From Candidatus Saccharicenans sp. (GTDB lineage: Bacteria > Acidobacteriota > Aminicenantia > Aminicenantales > Saccharicenantaceae), in NCBI GenBank assembly GCA_026414545.1, contig JAOAIU010000028.1, positions 26,167 through 90,166 of the forward strand: a stretch of DNA of 64,000 nt. The letters are read 5' to 3'. This document shows positions 52,180-60,299 of the stretch, piece by piece. Under the pieces are notes generated by a model. That model was not told where the DNA came from. It saw nothing but the letters and a program-made list of their open reading frames with translations, and ran no database searches. Made by a program: the position numbers and the translations under genes. Numbering within the stretch: the stretch's first letter is position 1; each line of letters begins with the position of its first letter.

Positions 52180-52230
52180 TCAAGCCGGTCTATAACTCCC
52201 GGTTGTGACAATATTTAGAAGCCGGCTTGA
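52180..52230. repeat. 9-bp inverted repeat in the leader of the PLP-enzyme gene
   Basis: TCAAGCCGG (52180-52188) and CCGGCTTGA (52222-52230) are perfect complements separated by 33 bases; the second arm is part of the palindrome AAGCCGGCTT (52219-52228). It lies upstream of the start at 52145 and downstream of the TlpA gene's stop, so it may be an operator pair, a leader structure or a weak terminator. It lacks a T-tract. Confidence 0.4.
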
Positions 52231-52269
52231 TATCCTGCCAGATATTTTCTTCTTATGATTTTTACCAGT

Positions 52270-54168
52270 CTATTTTCCCCTGGCCAGCTCTATCATCAAC
52301 TTAACTTCTTTGACCATTTTTTCGGTGTCGCCTTCAAAGCCGATGCTCTTGAACCGAATCTTGCCCCTGGGGTCGATGATGAACTTGGTCGGAATGCCAG
52401 ATACGCCGTAGTCGGCCACGACCTTGTCTTCGGTATCCATCAGGACGTAAAAGGGATACTGGTTCTTGGCCAGGAATTCTTTAACCACCTGTTCCTTGTT
52501 GGCTTCATCCTGCCAGGTGTTGACGAAGACAAAAGCCACCGACTGGTCTTTCTGGTATTCCTCGACCAGCTTCTTCATGCCGGGGAATGAACCCAGGCAG
52601 GGACCGCACCAGGTGGCCCAGAAGTCCAGGACGACCACCTTGCCCTGGTAATCGGCTAACTTAACCACCTTGCCTTCCAGGTCCTTAAGCTCAAAGGCCG
52701 GAGCGGGCTGCTCGATCATCTTTTTCTGCAGCTCCGACCGCAGGGCGGCGGTAGCGCTGGTTTCCAGGTTAGTTCTATATTCTTCCCAGCCGCTATTCGA
52801 GCCCCTGGCTCCGGCGTAGGCCTGCTGGAGCAGGTCCATGATGTCGGAACCGGTGAAACCCTTGCGGGCGGTAGCTTCCAGAACCTGGAGCGCCGGCTCA
52901 TAATTCTTATTTTCCAGCAGGACCTTGGCGTAATCCATAGAAATTCCAGACTGTTCACCTTTGCTGGCTTCATAGGCCTGGCGCAGGGAGTTGATCGCTT
53001 CATTCAACTGGCCCTGTTTCCAGAGCAGATTTCCTTTAAGACTGAGCATCATGGCGCTCAGGCTGGTCTGCATTTCCTCGCGCCATTCTTCCTCAGTGTA
53101 ATAGGCGGGTTTGTACTTGTCAGGATTGGACAGGTGCTCGGCCATCAGGGAAATTCCGTTGTCCAGGGCTTTTAAGGCCAGCGGGGCCTGGCCTTCCTGG
53201 TTAGCCTGGTTGGCCACGGCGTAGAAATAATATGGCTGGGCCTTAAGCCGGTTGTCCTGGAGAAAGTTGTTGGCTTCTTCCAGCTTTTTTTCCTGGAACA
53301 GAGCCTGGGTGACCATTCCGATTATGGACTCAGTGTACTTGGAGTCGGGAAATTCTTCCTGAAATTTCTTGATGAAATCCATCCTGGCCTTCGGGTCCTG
53401 GATGCCCTGGAGCTGCATCACGGCCTGTATCTGGAAGAATTCTCCCTTCGGGTTTTTCTGGGCCTGCTGGGCAATGGCCATGGCCTTTTCCTGGTTTCCG
53501 GTCTGGGCGTAAAATCGGTAGAGTGTTACCAGGGTGGAGTCGTCCAGGTCAGACAGGGCGGAGACCTCATCCAGGAAGTCTTTTGACTTCTGCTCCCAGC
53601 CTTCTTTCTTGGAAGCCTGGAGCAGGCGCAGATAGCTGTTGACGAACTGCTTCTTGATGGCGGGGTTGGCCAGGAAGTCTTCTTCGGTCAGTCGCAGGGC
53701 TTCGTTCAGGTCCTGGTTGATTCCCACCAGCTGGCCCCAGGAAGTGTAAGCCAGGGCCAACCCGGCTTTATGGCCGGGGAGGACTTTACCGTCGGGCGTA
53801 TAGAGCGCAAAGATGTAGCCCTTGCCCTGGTTATTATCTTCGTTGTCTTTATCCAGCTTGACCTTGGCCACCAGGCCAAAAGCTTCCTTATCTATGGAAT
53901 AGGTGCCGGTCCACTTCTTGCCGCTCTTCTTGAGCGAAACGGCCTGGACCTTCGGCAATTCCCTGGAATAGGAATAGACATAAAGGCTGAAGGCTTCCCG
54001 GGAAGCCAGATCCTTTTCGGCTGGTATATAGGCGAAGGTGACGGTATCACCCGGTTTGGCCTTTTCGGGAGACATGGTCAACTGGGAAGAGGAGCTTTTT
54101 CCGGAGCAGACCACCAGCGAAAAAGCGACCAGAAGGATAGTTACAGCCAGAGAAAATGATTTTTTCAT
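52270..54168 (-). CDS. TPR-TlpA thiol-disulfide oxidoreductase lipoprotein
   Basis: 632 aa from ATG 54168 (AAAGGA upstream). Signal with LVVC followed by SGKSSSS, hence a probable lipoprotein. Residues 30-120 form a beta domain, then about 350 residues of TPR-like helical repeats, then a TlpA/AhpC-TSA thioredoxin domain (about 490-632) with QPAPAFELKDLEGKVVKLADY, redox motif FWATWCGPC and the cis-Pro segment GVSGIPTKFIIDPRG. It reduces or rearranges disulfides of periplasmic proteins; TPRs may bind client proteins. The next gene upstream on the same strand is a DsbD-alpha-like protein, a plausible redox partner. Confidence 0.9.
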   Translation of the reverse strand: MKKSFSLAVTILLVAFSLVVCSGKSSSSQLTMSPEKAKPGDTVTFAYIPAEKDLASREAFSLYVYSYSRELPKVQAVSLKKSGKKWTGTYSIDKEAFGLVAKVKLDKDNEDNNQGKGYIFALYTPDGKVLPGHKAGLALAYTSWGQLVGINQDLNEALRLTEEDFLANPAIKKQFVNSYLRLLQASKKEGWEQKSKDFLDEVSALSDLDDSTLVTLYRFYAQTGNQEKAMAIAQQAQKNPKGEFFQIQAVMQLQGIQDPKARMDFIKKFQEEFPDSKYTESIIGMVTQALFQEKKLEEANNFLQDNRLKAQPYYFYAVANQANQEGQAPLALKALDNGISLMAEHLSNPDKYKPAYYTEEEWREEMQTSLSAMMLSLKGNLLWKQGQLNEAINSLRQAYEASKGEQSGISMDYAKVLLENKNYEPALQVLEATARKGFTGSDIMDLLQQAYAGARGSNSGWEEYRTNLETSATAALRSELQKKMIEQPAPAFELKDLEGKVVKLADYQGKVVVLDFWATWCGPCLGSFPGMKKLVEEYQKDQSVAFVFVNTWQDEANKEQVVKEFLAKNQYPFYVLMDTEDKVVADYGVSGIPTKFIIDPRGKIRFKSIGFEGDTEKMVKEVKLMIELARGK

Positions 54169-54476
54169 CTGAAATCCTTTCAATGAATTTAACCTATTAT
54201 CCCAGAAAATGGACACTTTTACAAATGAGGTTGGGGGTAGATGGACCGGGTTTGCTTCTACTGCCTGGTTATTATCTATTCTGGGCCGAATATAACCTGA
54301 TCAGAACCCGGAGCTGGGCAGAAATGACCTGAAGCAGGGAAAAATGTTCCAAGGCTACCCGGTCATCTTTCATGAAAACTTAAAGCCGGCCGGGCCATTC
54401 CCGGCTTGCTATTCAGCCAGGGCATAACGGGATTTTGAAATAATATGATATGTCCGGTAGGCCAACCGTGAATAAC
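54169..54476. other. Intergenic region between TlpA and DsbD-alpha genes
   Basis: Apart from a hairpin terminator candidate at 54383-54407 and the promoter region of the TlpA gene near 54168, I see no gene or repeat in these 308 bases. Confidence 0.5.
54383..54407 (-). terminator. Probable terminator of the DsbD-alpha gene
   Basis: AAGCCGG (54383-54389) pairs with CCGGCTT (54401-54407) around an 11-base loop; on the minus strand it is followed by TAAGTTTTC. It lies about 70 bases past the gene's stop. Confidence 0.5.
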
Positions 54477-54992
54477 TCAGGAGGCAAGCTTGATCGTGGT
54501 TTTGAAAGGAACAGAGGCTGGGCGCAGGCAGGCTTCCTGGTCGCAGGCCTGGTAGCGGACTTTTCCTTCGATTTCCAGGCTGCTGCCGCAGACATCCTCG
54601 GCCAACTCAATTTTCAGGTTGACTTTGACCTGGCCTTCATAAACGGACAGCGGTTTATCCGAGAATTTGAATTTTTTCTTTTTGGCTTCAGGAAAAATGA
54701 CTTCTTTTAGTTCAAGCGCCGGGTCTTTTTTCAGCTCGACAGAGGTTGGAACCAGCAGTTCATCTTCTGGTTTCTGGGAATTGATGTGAAATCCCGGGGC
54801 CACCGTGAGCTCCAAAGTGATTTCAAAAGCATCGCCGGGAGCAACCGGTTTGGCGGGCGGAATCGGCTTGACCGTCAAAATTGACTGCCTTACATTTTTT
54901 TCCTGGGCCAGAGCAGCAGTTCTATACGCCGTAAGCAATATGGCCATAGCCATAAGAAAAATGGCCAGAAGGCGAGCGTTTCTTTCTTTCAC
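54477..54992 (-). CDS. Free-standing DsbD alpha-domain-like exported protein
   Basis: 171 aa from a GTG at 54992 with GAGGTGG upstream; a TTG at 55013 is the longest alternative. Signal peptide RNARLLAIFLMAMAILLTAYRTAALA, then an immunoglobulin-like beta domain with the DsbD-alpha pattern (VAPGFHINSQKPEDELLVPTSVEL; VRYQACDQEACLRP with the redox Cys pair spaced C-x4-C). In DsbD this domain passes electrons from the membrane to periplasmic partners; here no DsbD membrane or gamma domain follows, so electrons must come from a separate CcdA/ScsB-like protein. It lies near the TlpA lipoprotein and divergent from lexA. Confidence 0.83.
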   Translation of the reverse strand: MKERNARLLAIFLMAMAILLTAYRTAALAQEKNVRQSILTVKPIPPAKPVAPGDAFEITLELTVAPGFHINSQKPEDELLVPTSVELKKDPALELKEVIFPEAKKKKFKFSDKPLSVYEGQVKVNLKIELAEDVCGSSLEIEGKVRYQACDQEACLRPASVPFKTTIKLAS

Positions 54993-55077
54993 TGTCTTCC
55001 ACCTCAACCCCAATAATATCTGAAACCAGCCTTTTTTTCCATTGAGGTGAAGCAGTTAAAAGACAAAATGCATGCCA

Positions 55078-55146
55078 GGGGGCAGTTCAGGCCCCCGTTC
55101 TGTGGTTAACGTCGACAAAATACAGGGTAGGAAGACTTGTCTTCCT
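55078..55146. other. Two hairpins in the DsbD-alpha/lexA divergent region
   Basis: GGGGGC/GCCCCC (55078-55083 with 55091-55096, 7-base loop) and AGGAAGAC-tt-GTCTTCCT (55129-55136 with 55139-55146). The second has only a 2-base loop, so it resembles a protein-binding palindrome more than an RNA hairpin. Neither is followed by a convincing T-tract. Confidence 0.35.
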
Positions 55147-55233
55147 GCTTTTGGACCAGGACCGGGGTTTCAATGGCGAACTTTATTTAATTGTCCGCCC
55201 GGGCCAGAACTCTTCCATTTTTTAAATTTTAAC

Positions 55234-55262
55234 TTGACAGAACCTTTTCCGTGGATTATTTT
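55234..55262 (+). promoter_or_regulatory. Promoter of the lexA-dinB-dnaE operon
   Basis: TTGACA (55234-55239), 17-base spacer, TATTTT (55257-55262). The transcript start near 55269 would fall inside the annotated lexA start region, implying a leaderless transcript or a downstream start such as ATG 55279. Confidence 0.55.
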
Positions 55263-55266
55263 ATAA

Positions 55267-55893
55267 ATGGTGAACAAAATGGTTAACAGGATTAAAAGGT
55301 CTTTAACCGGAAGGCAGAAACAGATCCTGGAAAAAATCCAGGAATTTATCCTGGAGCACGGCTATGCGCCCACGGTCCGGGAGCTGGGGCAGCTGGTCGG
55401 ACTGAACAACCCCTCGGCCGTTTTCAAGCACCTGGTGAGCCTGGAGAAGAAAGGCTATCTCAGGCGGGAAGGCGGTGAGGTCCGTCTGGCCCAGGTACCG
55501 GATGCGGTCAGCGCCGTGCGCCTGCCCCTGGTCGGCCTGGTCCCGGCCGGCACACCGCGGGAAATGTTCGATACCCTGGGGGAAACGGTGGAAGTTCCAA
55601 GTTGGTTTGCCAGCCGGAAGCAGGGCAACCTTTTTTGCCTCAGGGTTACCGGAAAGAGCATGATTGACGCTTACATAGATGACGGCGACCTGGTGGTCAT
55701 CGAGCAGACCGAGGTAGCCAGCTCCGGCGAAATGGTGGTGGCCCTGCTCGAAGATGGCTCGGTGACCTTAAAGCGCCTGCGCCGGGAGAAGGACCGGGTG
55801 CTGCTGGTGCCTGAAAACCCAGCTTTCAGGCCGATTGAAGTCAAGGAACTCCGGATAGTCGGCCGGGTGGTCGGCGTCATCCGCAAGTATTGA
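55267..55893 (+). CDS. lexA: LexA SOS repressor
   Basis: 208 aa from ATG 55267 (204 aa from ATG 55279; the latter lies better relative to the promoter). Winged-helix domain (LTGRQKQILEKIQEFILEHGYAPTVREL) then the self-cleaving peptidase domain with the scissile A94-G95 (VGLVPAGTP), Ser131 in GKSMIDAYIDDGD and Lys169 in VTLKRL. It represses DNA-damage genes and autocleaves with activated RecA. As first gene of a lexA-dinB-dnaE operon it probably controls the mutagenic polymerases directly. A near-palindrome, GTGAAC-N6-GTTAAC at 55270-55287, may be its own operator. No ribosome-binding site is visible. Confidence 0.95.
   Translation: MVNKMVNRIKRSLTGRQKQILEKIQEFILEHGYAPTVRELGQLVGLNNPSAVFKHLVSLEKKGYLRREGGEVRLAQVPDAVSAVRLPLVGLVPAGTPREMFDTLGETVEVPSWFASRKQGNLFCLRVTGKSMIDAYIDDGDLVVIEQTEVASSGEMVVALLEDGSVTLKRLRREKDRVLLVPENPAFRPIEVKELRIVGRVVGVIRKY
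55270..55287 (+). promoter_or_regulatory. Candidate LexA operator
   Basis: GTGAAC-AAAATG-GTTAAC: arms match at 5 of 6 positions as an inverted repeat. It lies at the predicted transcript start, where autoregulation would be effective. It recalls but does not match the Gram-positive GAAC-N4-GTTC box (spacing is 6). Confidence 0.3.
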
Positions 55894-55921
55894 TTCTGTT
55901 TGTGATTTCGGGGGACGAAGA

Positions 55922-57178
55922 ATGTGGAAGGCGGAGGAAAGTTTTCTCCTTTCCAGACAGAGGCGCTATGTGGTTCACATCGACCTGGACGCTTTTTTTG
56001 CCTCGGTGGAAGTTTTACTCAACCCTGAGCTCAAAGGAAAACCACTGGTGGTCGGCGGCCTGCCGCACGAGCGGGGTGTGGCTTCCACCTGTTCGTATGA
56101 AGCGCGAAAATACGGGGTCCATTCTGGAATGCCGCTTCGCCAGTGCTACAAGCTCTGCCCCCAGGCTGTCTTCGTCCGCGGCAATTACCACCTCTACCAG
56201 GCCTTTTCTGAGAAGTTTTTCCGCATCCTGCATGAATACACACCGGACGTGGAAGAAGCCTCACTCGATGAAGCCTACCTGGAATTCACCCGTTGCCGGC
56301 ATATCTATCCTTCTTTTAGTGAAGCAGCCAGGGAAATCAAGAGCCGGGTGGAGAAGGAGCTGGGCCTGGGCGTTTCAGTGGGTGCGGCCTCCAATAAAAT
56401 CCTGGCCAAGCTGGCCACCAGGAAAGCCAAGCCCGGCGGATTTTTTGAACTGAAGCCGGGCGAAGAACAGGAATTTCTGCGGGAGCTGGACATCTCGGAG
56501 ATTCCTGGCATAGGGCCGAAAGCCCAGGTCATGCTGCGGCTGCTCAACGTCCACCAGATAGCCGACCTCTGGCAGGTGCCACTGGGGATGCTGCGTTCGC
56601 TGTTTGGAGTCATGGGCGACGAGCTTTACCTTCTGTCGCGGGGCATGGATTGCCGGTCGCTGGCCGTTGACGGTAAACCCAAATCCTTCTCCCGCGAAAC
56701 CACCTTTCTCCAGGACATCTGGGACCGGGACCTGCTGCTGGCCCACTTAGCCTATCTCTGCGACCGGCTGGCCCTGAGCCTGCGGCAGGAAAAGTATTAT
56801 GCCCGGGTGGTGGAAGTTAAGGCCCGCTATTCGGATTTTAAGACCGTGAGCAAGCGCCGGGCGCTGTCGCTTCCGGTCCAGGAAACTAATCGCATCTACC
56901 GGGTGGCTGAAGAATTATTCCTGGAACTGTGGGAAGGCTCGCGCCTGGCACTGCGGCTGGTTGGAGTCAAGGGCAGCGAGCTGGTTGAAGCCCGGCATCT
57001 TTCCCTTTTTGAGCTTTACTCGGAGCGGGAAGAGCGGCTCTGCCAGGCTTTAGACCGGGTGCGGGAGAAATACGGGTTTAATGCCCTGCTGACGGTGCGG
57101 GAGAAGATGCTGAGCGAAGTCTATGAGGAAGACCGCGGCCGCGGCTTTATTCTCAAGACAGCTTCCTTGACGAGATAG
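55922..57178 (+). CDS. dinB: DNA polymerase IV (Y family)
   Basis: 418 aa. Catalytic residues are intact: HIDLDAFFASVE near residue 19 and ASLDEAYLEFT near 117, so it is not an ImuB-type inactive homologue. Finger/palm motif VGGLPHERGVASTCSYEARKYGV carries the conserved Tyr and Arg; the thumb HhH region SEIPGIGPKAQVMLRLL and a little-finger domain follow. The C-terminal residues do not end in an obvious clamp motif. It starts 28 bases after lexA and ends 4 bases before dnaE. Translesion synthesis under SOS control is the likely role. Confidence 0.93.
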   Translation: MWKAEESFLLSRQRRYVVHIDLDAFFASVEVLLNPELKGKPLVVGGLPHERGVASTCSYEARKYGVHSGMPLRQCYKLCPQAVFVRGNYHLYQAFSEKFFRILHEYTPDVEEASLDEAYLEFTRCRHIYPSFSEAAREIKSRVEKELGLGVSVGAASNKILAKLATRKAKPGGFFELKPGEEQEFLRELDISEIPGIGPKAQVMLRLLNVHQIADLWQVPLGMLRSLFGVMGDELYLLSRGMDCRSLAVDGKPKSFSRETTFLQDIWDRDLLLAHLAYLCDRLALSLRQEKYYARVVEVKARYSDFKTVSKRRALSLPVQETNRIYRVAEELFLELWEGSRLALRLVGVKGSELVEARHLSLFELYSEREERLCQALDRVREKYGFNALLTVREKMLSEVYEEDRGRGFILKTASLTR

Positions 57179-57182
57179 TATC

Positions 57183-60026
57183 ATGTTTACCCCTTTAAGA
57201 GTGCATTCGGTATTCAGCCGTGGTGAGGGCAGTATCACCGTAGAAGAGCTGGTCCAGTTTGCCGAAAGAAACCGGCTTCCGGCGGTGGCTCTGACCGACG
57301 CAGGCGCTTTCTACGGTTGGGGAAAGTGGAGGGCTCTGAGTGAGGGATGCGGTTTCAAGCCAATTTTCGGCTGCGAGCTGGAGCTCGATTTTCCGGGCAA
57401 GGGCAGTCGCTTTGTTTTCCTGGTCAGGGAGAAAAAGGGCTACCACCGACTCCTGGAAATTTTTAACCGCCGGCAGTTTCTCGCACCAGAAGGCCTGGTC
57501 ACCGTATTCATCCTGCCTGAAAACCTGCCTGTTTCCGAAGCGGAGCTGGAAGAGTGGGTGAGGACGTTGAGAAAGCTTCAGGAAAGCATTCCGGAAGATT
57601 TTTACCTTGGCTGCCAGCTCGAGAATTTTGAGGCGGCCGAATGGCTTTCCATCCGCACCGGTATTCAGCTTCTCTGGAGCGTTCCGCTCAAGTATCTCAC
57701 CAGCCCGGAACGCCTGGTGCTGTTGCGGTCCATCGAGCAGAAAATACCCTATCCGCCGGAACTTAAAAAACTCTCTCCGGTACTCCGGAATTTTGGTCCG
57801 GAGCAGGAGAAAATTGCCCTCAAAAAATACGGCGACCGGCTCAGAGAGGTTTTCCGCCGACACCTGGAGGTGGCTGAAAAGATAGATTTCTCGTTTGAAA
57901 ACATTGTCCCGCCCCTTCCAGCCGACCTCTTCCCCTTTACCCTGCGCCAGGTGATAAACGAAAAGCTGTCCCGGCTCAGGAATCTTAGCTGGAAGGAAAG
58001 GGAAAGAGCGGTGCGTGAGCTCCAGGTAGTGGAAGACAGCGGCTTTGCCCCGTACTTCCTGGTGGTCCACGACGTGGTGGAGTTTGCCCGGCGTCGCGGC
58101 ATCTACCACAACCTGCGCGGTTCCGGTGCTTCTTCCTACTTAGCCTACCTTCTGGGCATTTCCCGGCTTAACCCGGTGAAATACGACCTCTATTTCGAGC
58201 GGTTCTTAAACCGGGGCCGGCCCGACCCGCCCGACTTTGACCTGGATTTTGACTCCAGCCGCCGCGACGAAGTCCTGGAATATGTGCTGAAACGCTACGG
58301 TTCGGGTAAAACCGGCGCGGCTTACGTCTGCAGCCTGAAAAATTACCGGGCCCGCTCGGCGCTTTATGAAACAGCCAGGGCCTTCGGCGTCCCGCCGGAA
58401 GAAGCCCGGAGCATGAGCAAAAGGGTGCCGATGTTTGTTGAGCCTTATTATCTCCGGGAGATGCCGCCCCAGGCCGGTTACCTTGAAGTCTGGAAGTTAG
58501 CCTCAGAGCTTTCCGGAGTTTTTGCCGAAATTTCGCTCCACGTGGGCGGGGTCATCCTGACCCCGGCCCCGGCCGAACGCTTCCTTCCGCTTGAAGAATC
58601 GGCCAAAGGACTGCTGATGTGCCATTATGACCGCGACACGGTGGAAGAGCTCAGGCTCATCAAGCTGGACCTGCTTTCCACCCGCGGGCTTACGGCCATC
58701 TCTGAGACCAGGAAAGCGCTGCGGCTGGAACACATCCCGCCGGATGACCAGAAAACCTATGCCCTTCTCCGGGAGGCCAGGACCATCGGTTGCTTCCAGG
58801 TGGAGAGCCCGGCCATGATGAACCTGCTGCGTCGCCTGAAGCCGGAAAACCTCGGCGATTTAATCCATGCCCTGGCCCTGATCAGACCAGGACCCACAGA
58901 GAGCGGCATGAAGGAAGCCTACCTCAGGCGCCGCGAAGGCAGGCCGCTTCCGGAAGACCAGCTTCTTTCCCGGGTGCTTCCTGAAACCGGCGGCCTGATG
59001 TTCTACGAGGAGCAGGTGATGCAGGTGGCCGAGCGGGTGGCCGGGTTTCCGCCGGAAGAAGGGGAAATGTTGCGCCGCCAGCTTAAAAAGCGCCGGGTGG
59101 AAGAGAAGCTGCGGCGGAAGTTTTTCGAGCAGGCCCTCGGCCGCGGTTATTCGGAAGATGAAGTTAAGAACCTCTGGCAGAAGATGGAAAAGTTTTCTGC
59201 CTATTCCTTCAACCGGGCCCACAGTGCTTCCTATGCGCTCATGGCTTACGAGGCGGTTTACTTAAAGGCCCATTACCCGCTGGTTTACATGACGGCGGTG
59301 TTCAACGCCGCCGGCGGCTACTACCAGCTTCCGGAGTACGTGGAGGAAGCCAAGAGGCTGGGAATTACCATCCTGGGGCCTGATGTCAACCGTAGCGGGT
59401 ACAGGTTCCAGGTGGAAGGGCGGGGGATAAGGGTTGGCCTGGGCTTGATAAAAAATCTAACGGCCAAGACCATTGAAAGAATCATCAGCGAGCGGGAAGC
59501 CGGCGGTCCTTATCTTTCAGTGGAAGATTTTTTAGGCCGGGCGAGGCCCGGGCAGAGCGACCTGCTGGCCCTTATCCAGGCCGGAGCTCTGGACTCCCTG
59601 GAGCCGAACCGCAGCCAGCAGGTGCTACGCTATTTTCAGGGGGTAGCGGAGCTCAAGGTAGCCGACATTGCCGATGAAGAAAAGCGTAAGCTCCAGCTGG
59701 AGAGGCTGGGGTTTTTGCCGGCGGGCGACCCGCTGGAGCTTCTGGATGGGAGGCGGTCGCCGCTGCGGATAGCCCAGCTCAAAGACCTGTCCGGGCAGGT
59801 GGTGGAGCTGGCGGTAAGGATCATCGATGCCCGGGAAATCAAAACCGCCAAGGGGCTCACTTATTTTTACCTGTTTGAGGATGAGACCGGCCTGGTGGAA
59901 GGGGTGGGACAGAGGAAGGCCCTGGCCTTCGGCTCACCGCCGGTCTGCTTTCTCCGGGCTGAAGTGCGGCTCCAGGACGGCTCCCACCCCCGCCTTATAA
60001 ACTGCACCTTCCTTCGCACCTTTTAG
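57183..60026 (+). CDS. Error-prone DNA polymerase III alpha subunit (DnaE2-like, short)
   Basis: 947 aa, shorter than DnaE1 and typical DnaE2. The N-terminal PHP domain is recognisable but its metal-binding residues are eroded: LRVHSVFS has only one His of the usual HxH, and LTDAGAFYG replaces TDHG. The polymerase core is intact: PDPPDFDLDFDSSRRDE with two acidic residues, LIKLDLLSTRGL with the third, GCFQVESPAMMNLLRRLKP, LIRPGPTESGM, and YSFNRAHSASYALMAYE. A helix-hairpin-helix and C-terminal OB fold (VVELAVRIIDAREIKTAKGLTYFYLFEDETG) end the protein. With LexA and a Y-family polymerase upstream this is a damage-inducible mutagenesis polymerase without a likely proofreading PHP activity. Confidence 0.9.
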   Translation: MFTPLRVHSVFSRGEGSITVEELVQFAERNRLPAVALTDAGAFYGWGKWRALSEGCGFKPIFGCELELDFPGKGSRFVFLVREKKGYHRLLEIFNRRQFLAPEGLVTVFILPENLPVSEAELEEWVRTLRKLQESIPEDFYLGCQLENFEAAEWLSIRTGIQLLWSVPLKYLTSPERLVLLRSIEQKIPYPPELKKLSPVLRNFGPEQEKIALKKYGDRLREVFRRHLEVAEKIDFSFENIVPPLPADLFPFTLRQVINEKLSRLRNLSWKERERAVRELQVVEDSGFAPYFLVVHDVVEFARRRGIYHNLRGSGASSYLAYLLGISRLNPVKYDLYFERFLNRGRPDPPDFDLDFDSSRRDEVLEYVLKRYGSGKTGAAYVCSLKNYRARSALYETARAFGVPPEEARSMSKRVPMFVEPYYLREMPPQAGYLEVWKLASELSGVFAEISLHVGGVILTPAPAERFLPLEESAKGLLMCHYDRDTVEELRLIKLDLLSTRGLTAISETRKALRLEHIPPDDQKTYALLREARTIGCFQVESPAMMNLLRRLKPENLGDLIHALALIRPGPTESGMKEAYLRRREGRPLPEDQLLSRVLPETGGLMFYEEQVMQVAERVAGFPPEEGEMLRRQLKKRRVEEKLRRKFFEQALGRGYSEDEVKNLWQKMEKFSAYSFNRAHSASYALMAYEAVYLKAHYPLVYMTAVFNAAGGYYQLPEYVEEAKRLGITILGPDVNRSGYRFQVEGRGIRVGLGLIKNLTAKTIERIISEREAGGPYLSVEDFLGRARPGQSDLLALIQAGALDSLEPNRSQQVLRYFQGVAELKVADIADEEKRKLQLERLGFLPAGDPLELLDGRRSPLRIAQLKDLSGQVVELAVRIIDAREIKTAKGLTYFYLFEDETGLVEGVGQRKALAFGSPPVCFLRAEVRLQDGSHPRLINCTFLRTF

Positions 60027-60083
60027 ATACTGGCTAAATACCAGCTCTCTTTTCCAGCAGCAAACGAGCCACTATTTACAAGT

Positions 60084-60099
60084 TATCAATTAAAATCGA
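60084..60099 (+). repeat. Left copy of imperfect direct repeat flanking the AT-rich island
   Basis: TATCAATTAAAATCGA; 14 of 16 bases match the right copy at 62219-62234, in direct orientation. It could be a duplication made on insertion, or chance in AT-rich sequence. Confidence 0.35.
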
Positions 60100-60203
60100 C
60101 AAACACAGGAAAAATAATATTTTTTGTAAACCCTGACCACGGAGTGCGCCCTGAAAATTAACCAGAAAGTGGCTGAGTTCTCACTCTAGCTCTTACCCCT
60201 GAC

Positions 60204-60246
60204 GTCTACTTTTGATTTTTACAAAATGTCTACTTTTGATATTTAC
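60204..60246 (+). repeat. Tandem 19-bp repeats resembling insertion-sequence end repeats
   Basis: GTCTACTTTTGATTTTTAC (60204-60222) and GTCTACTTTTGATATTTAC (60228-60246) differ at one base and are 24 bases apart. A third partial copy (TTTTTGATATTTAC) ends at 60302. Multiple short repeats at an element end are typical of IS21-family transposons; no transposase gene or opposite end is found, so this would be a remnant. Confidence 0.45.
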
Positions 60247-60268
60247 GGAACACGAAAGAAAGAAATAC

Positions 60269-60299
60269 TTGACAAGATGTTTTTTTTTTTTTTGATATT
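60269..60299 (+). promoter_or_regulatory. Promoter of the island operon with a T14 spacer
   Basis: TTGACA (60269-60274) and GATATT (60294-60299) are 19 bases apart, and 14 of the spacer bases (60280-60293) are T. The downstream gene starts at 60336. A loss of two T residues would bring the spacing to the optimal 17. Confidence 0.4.
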
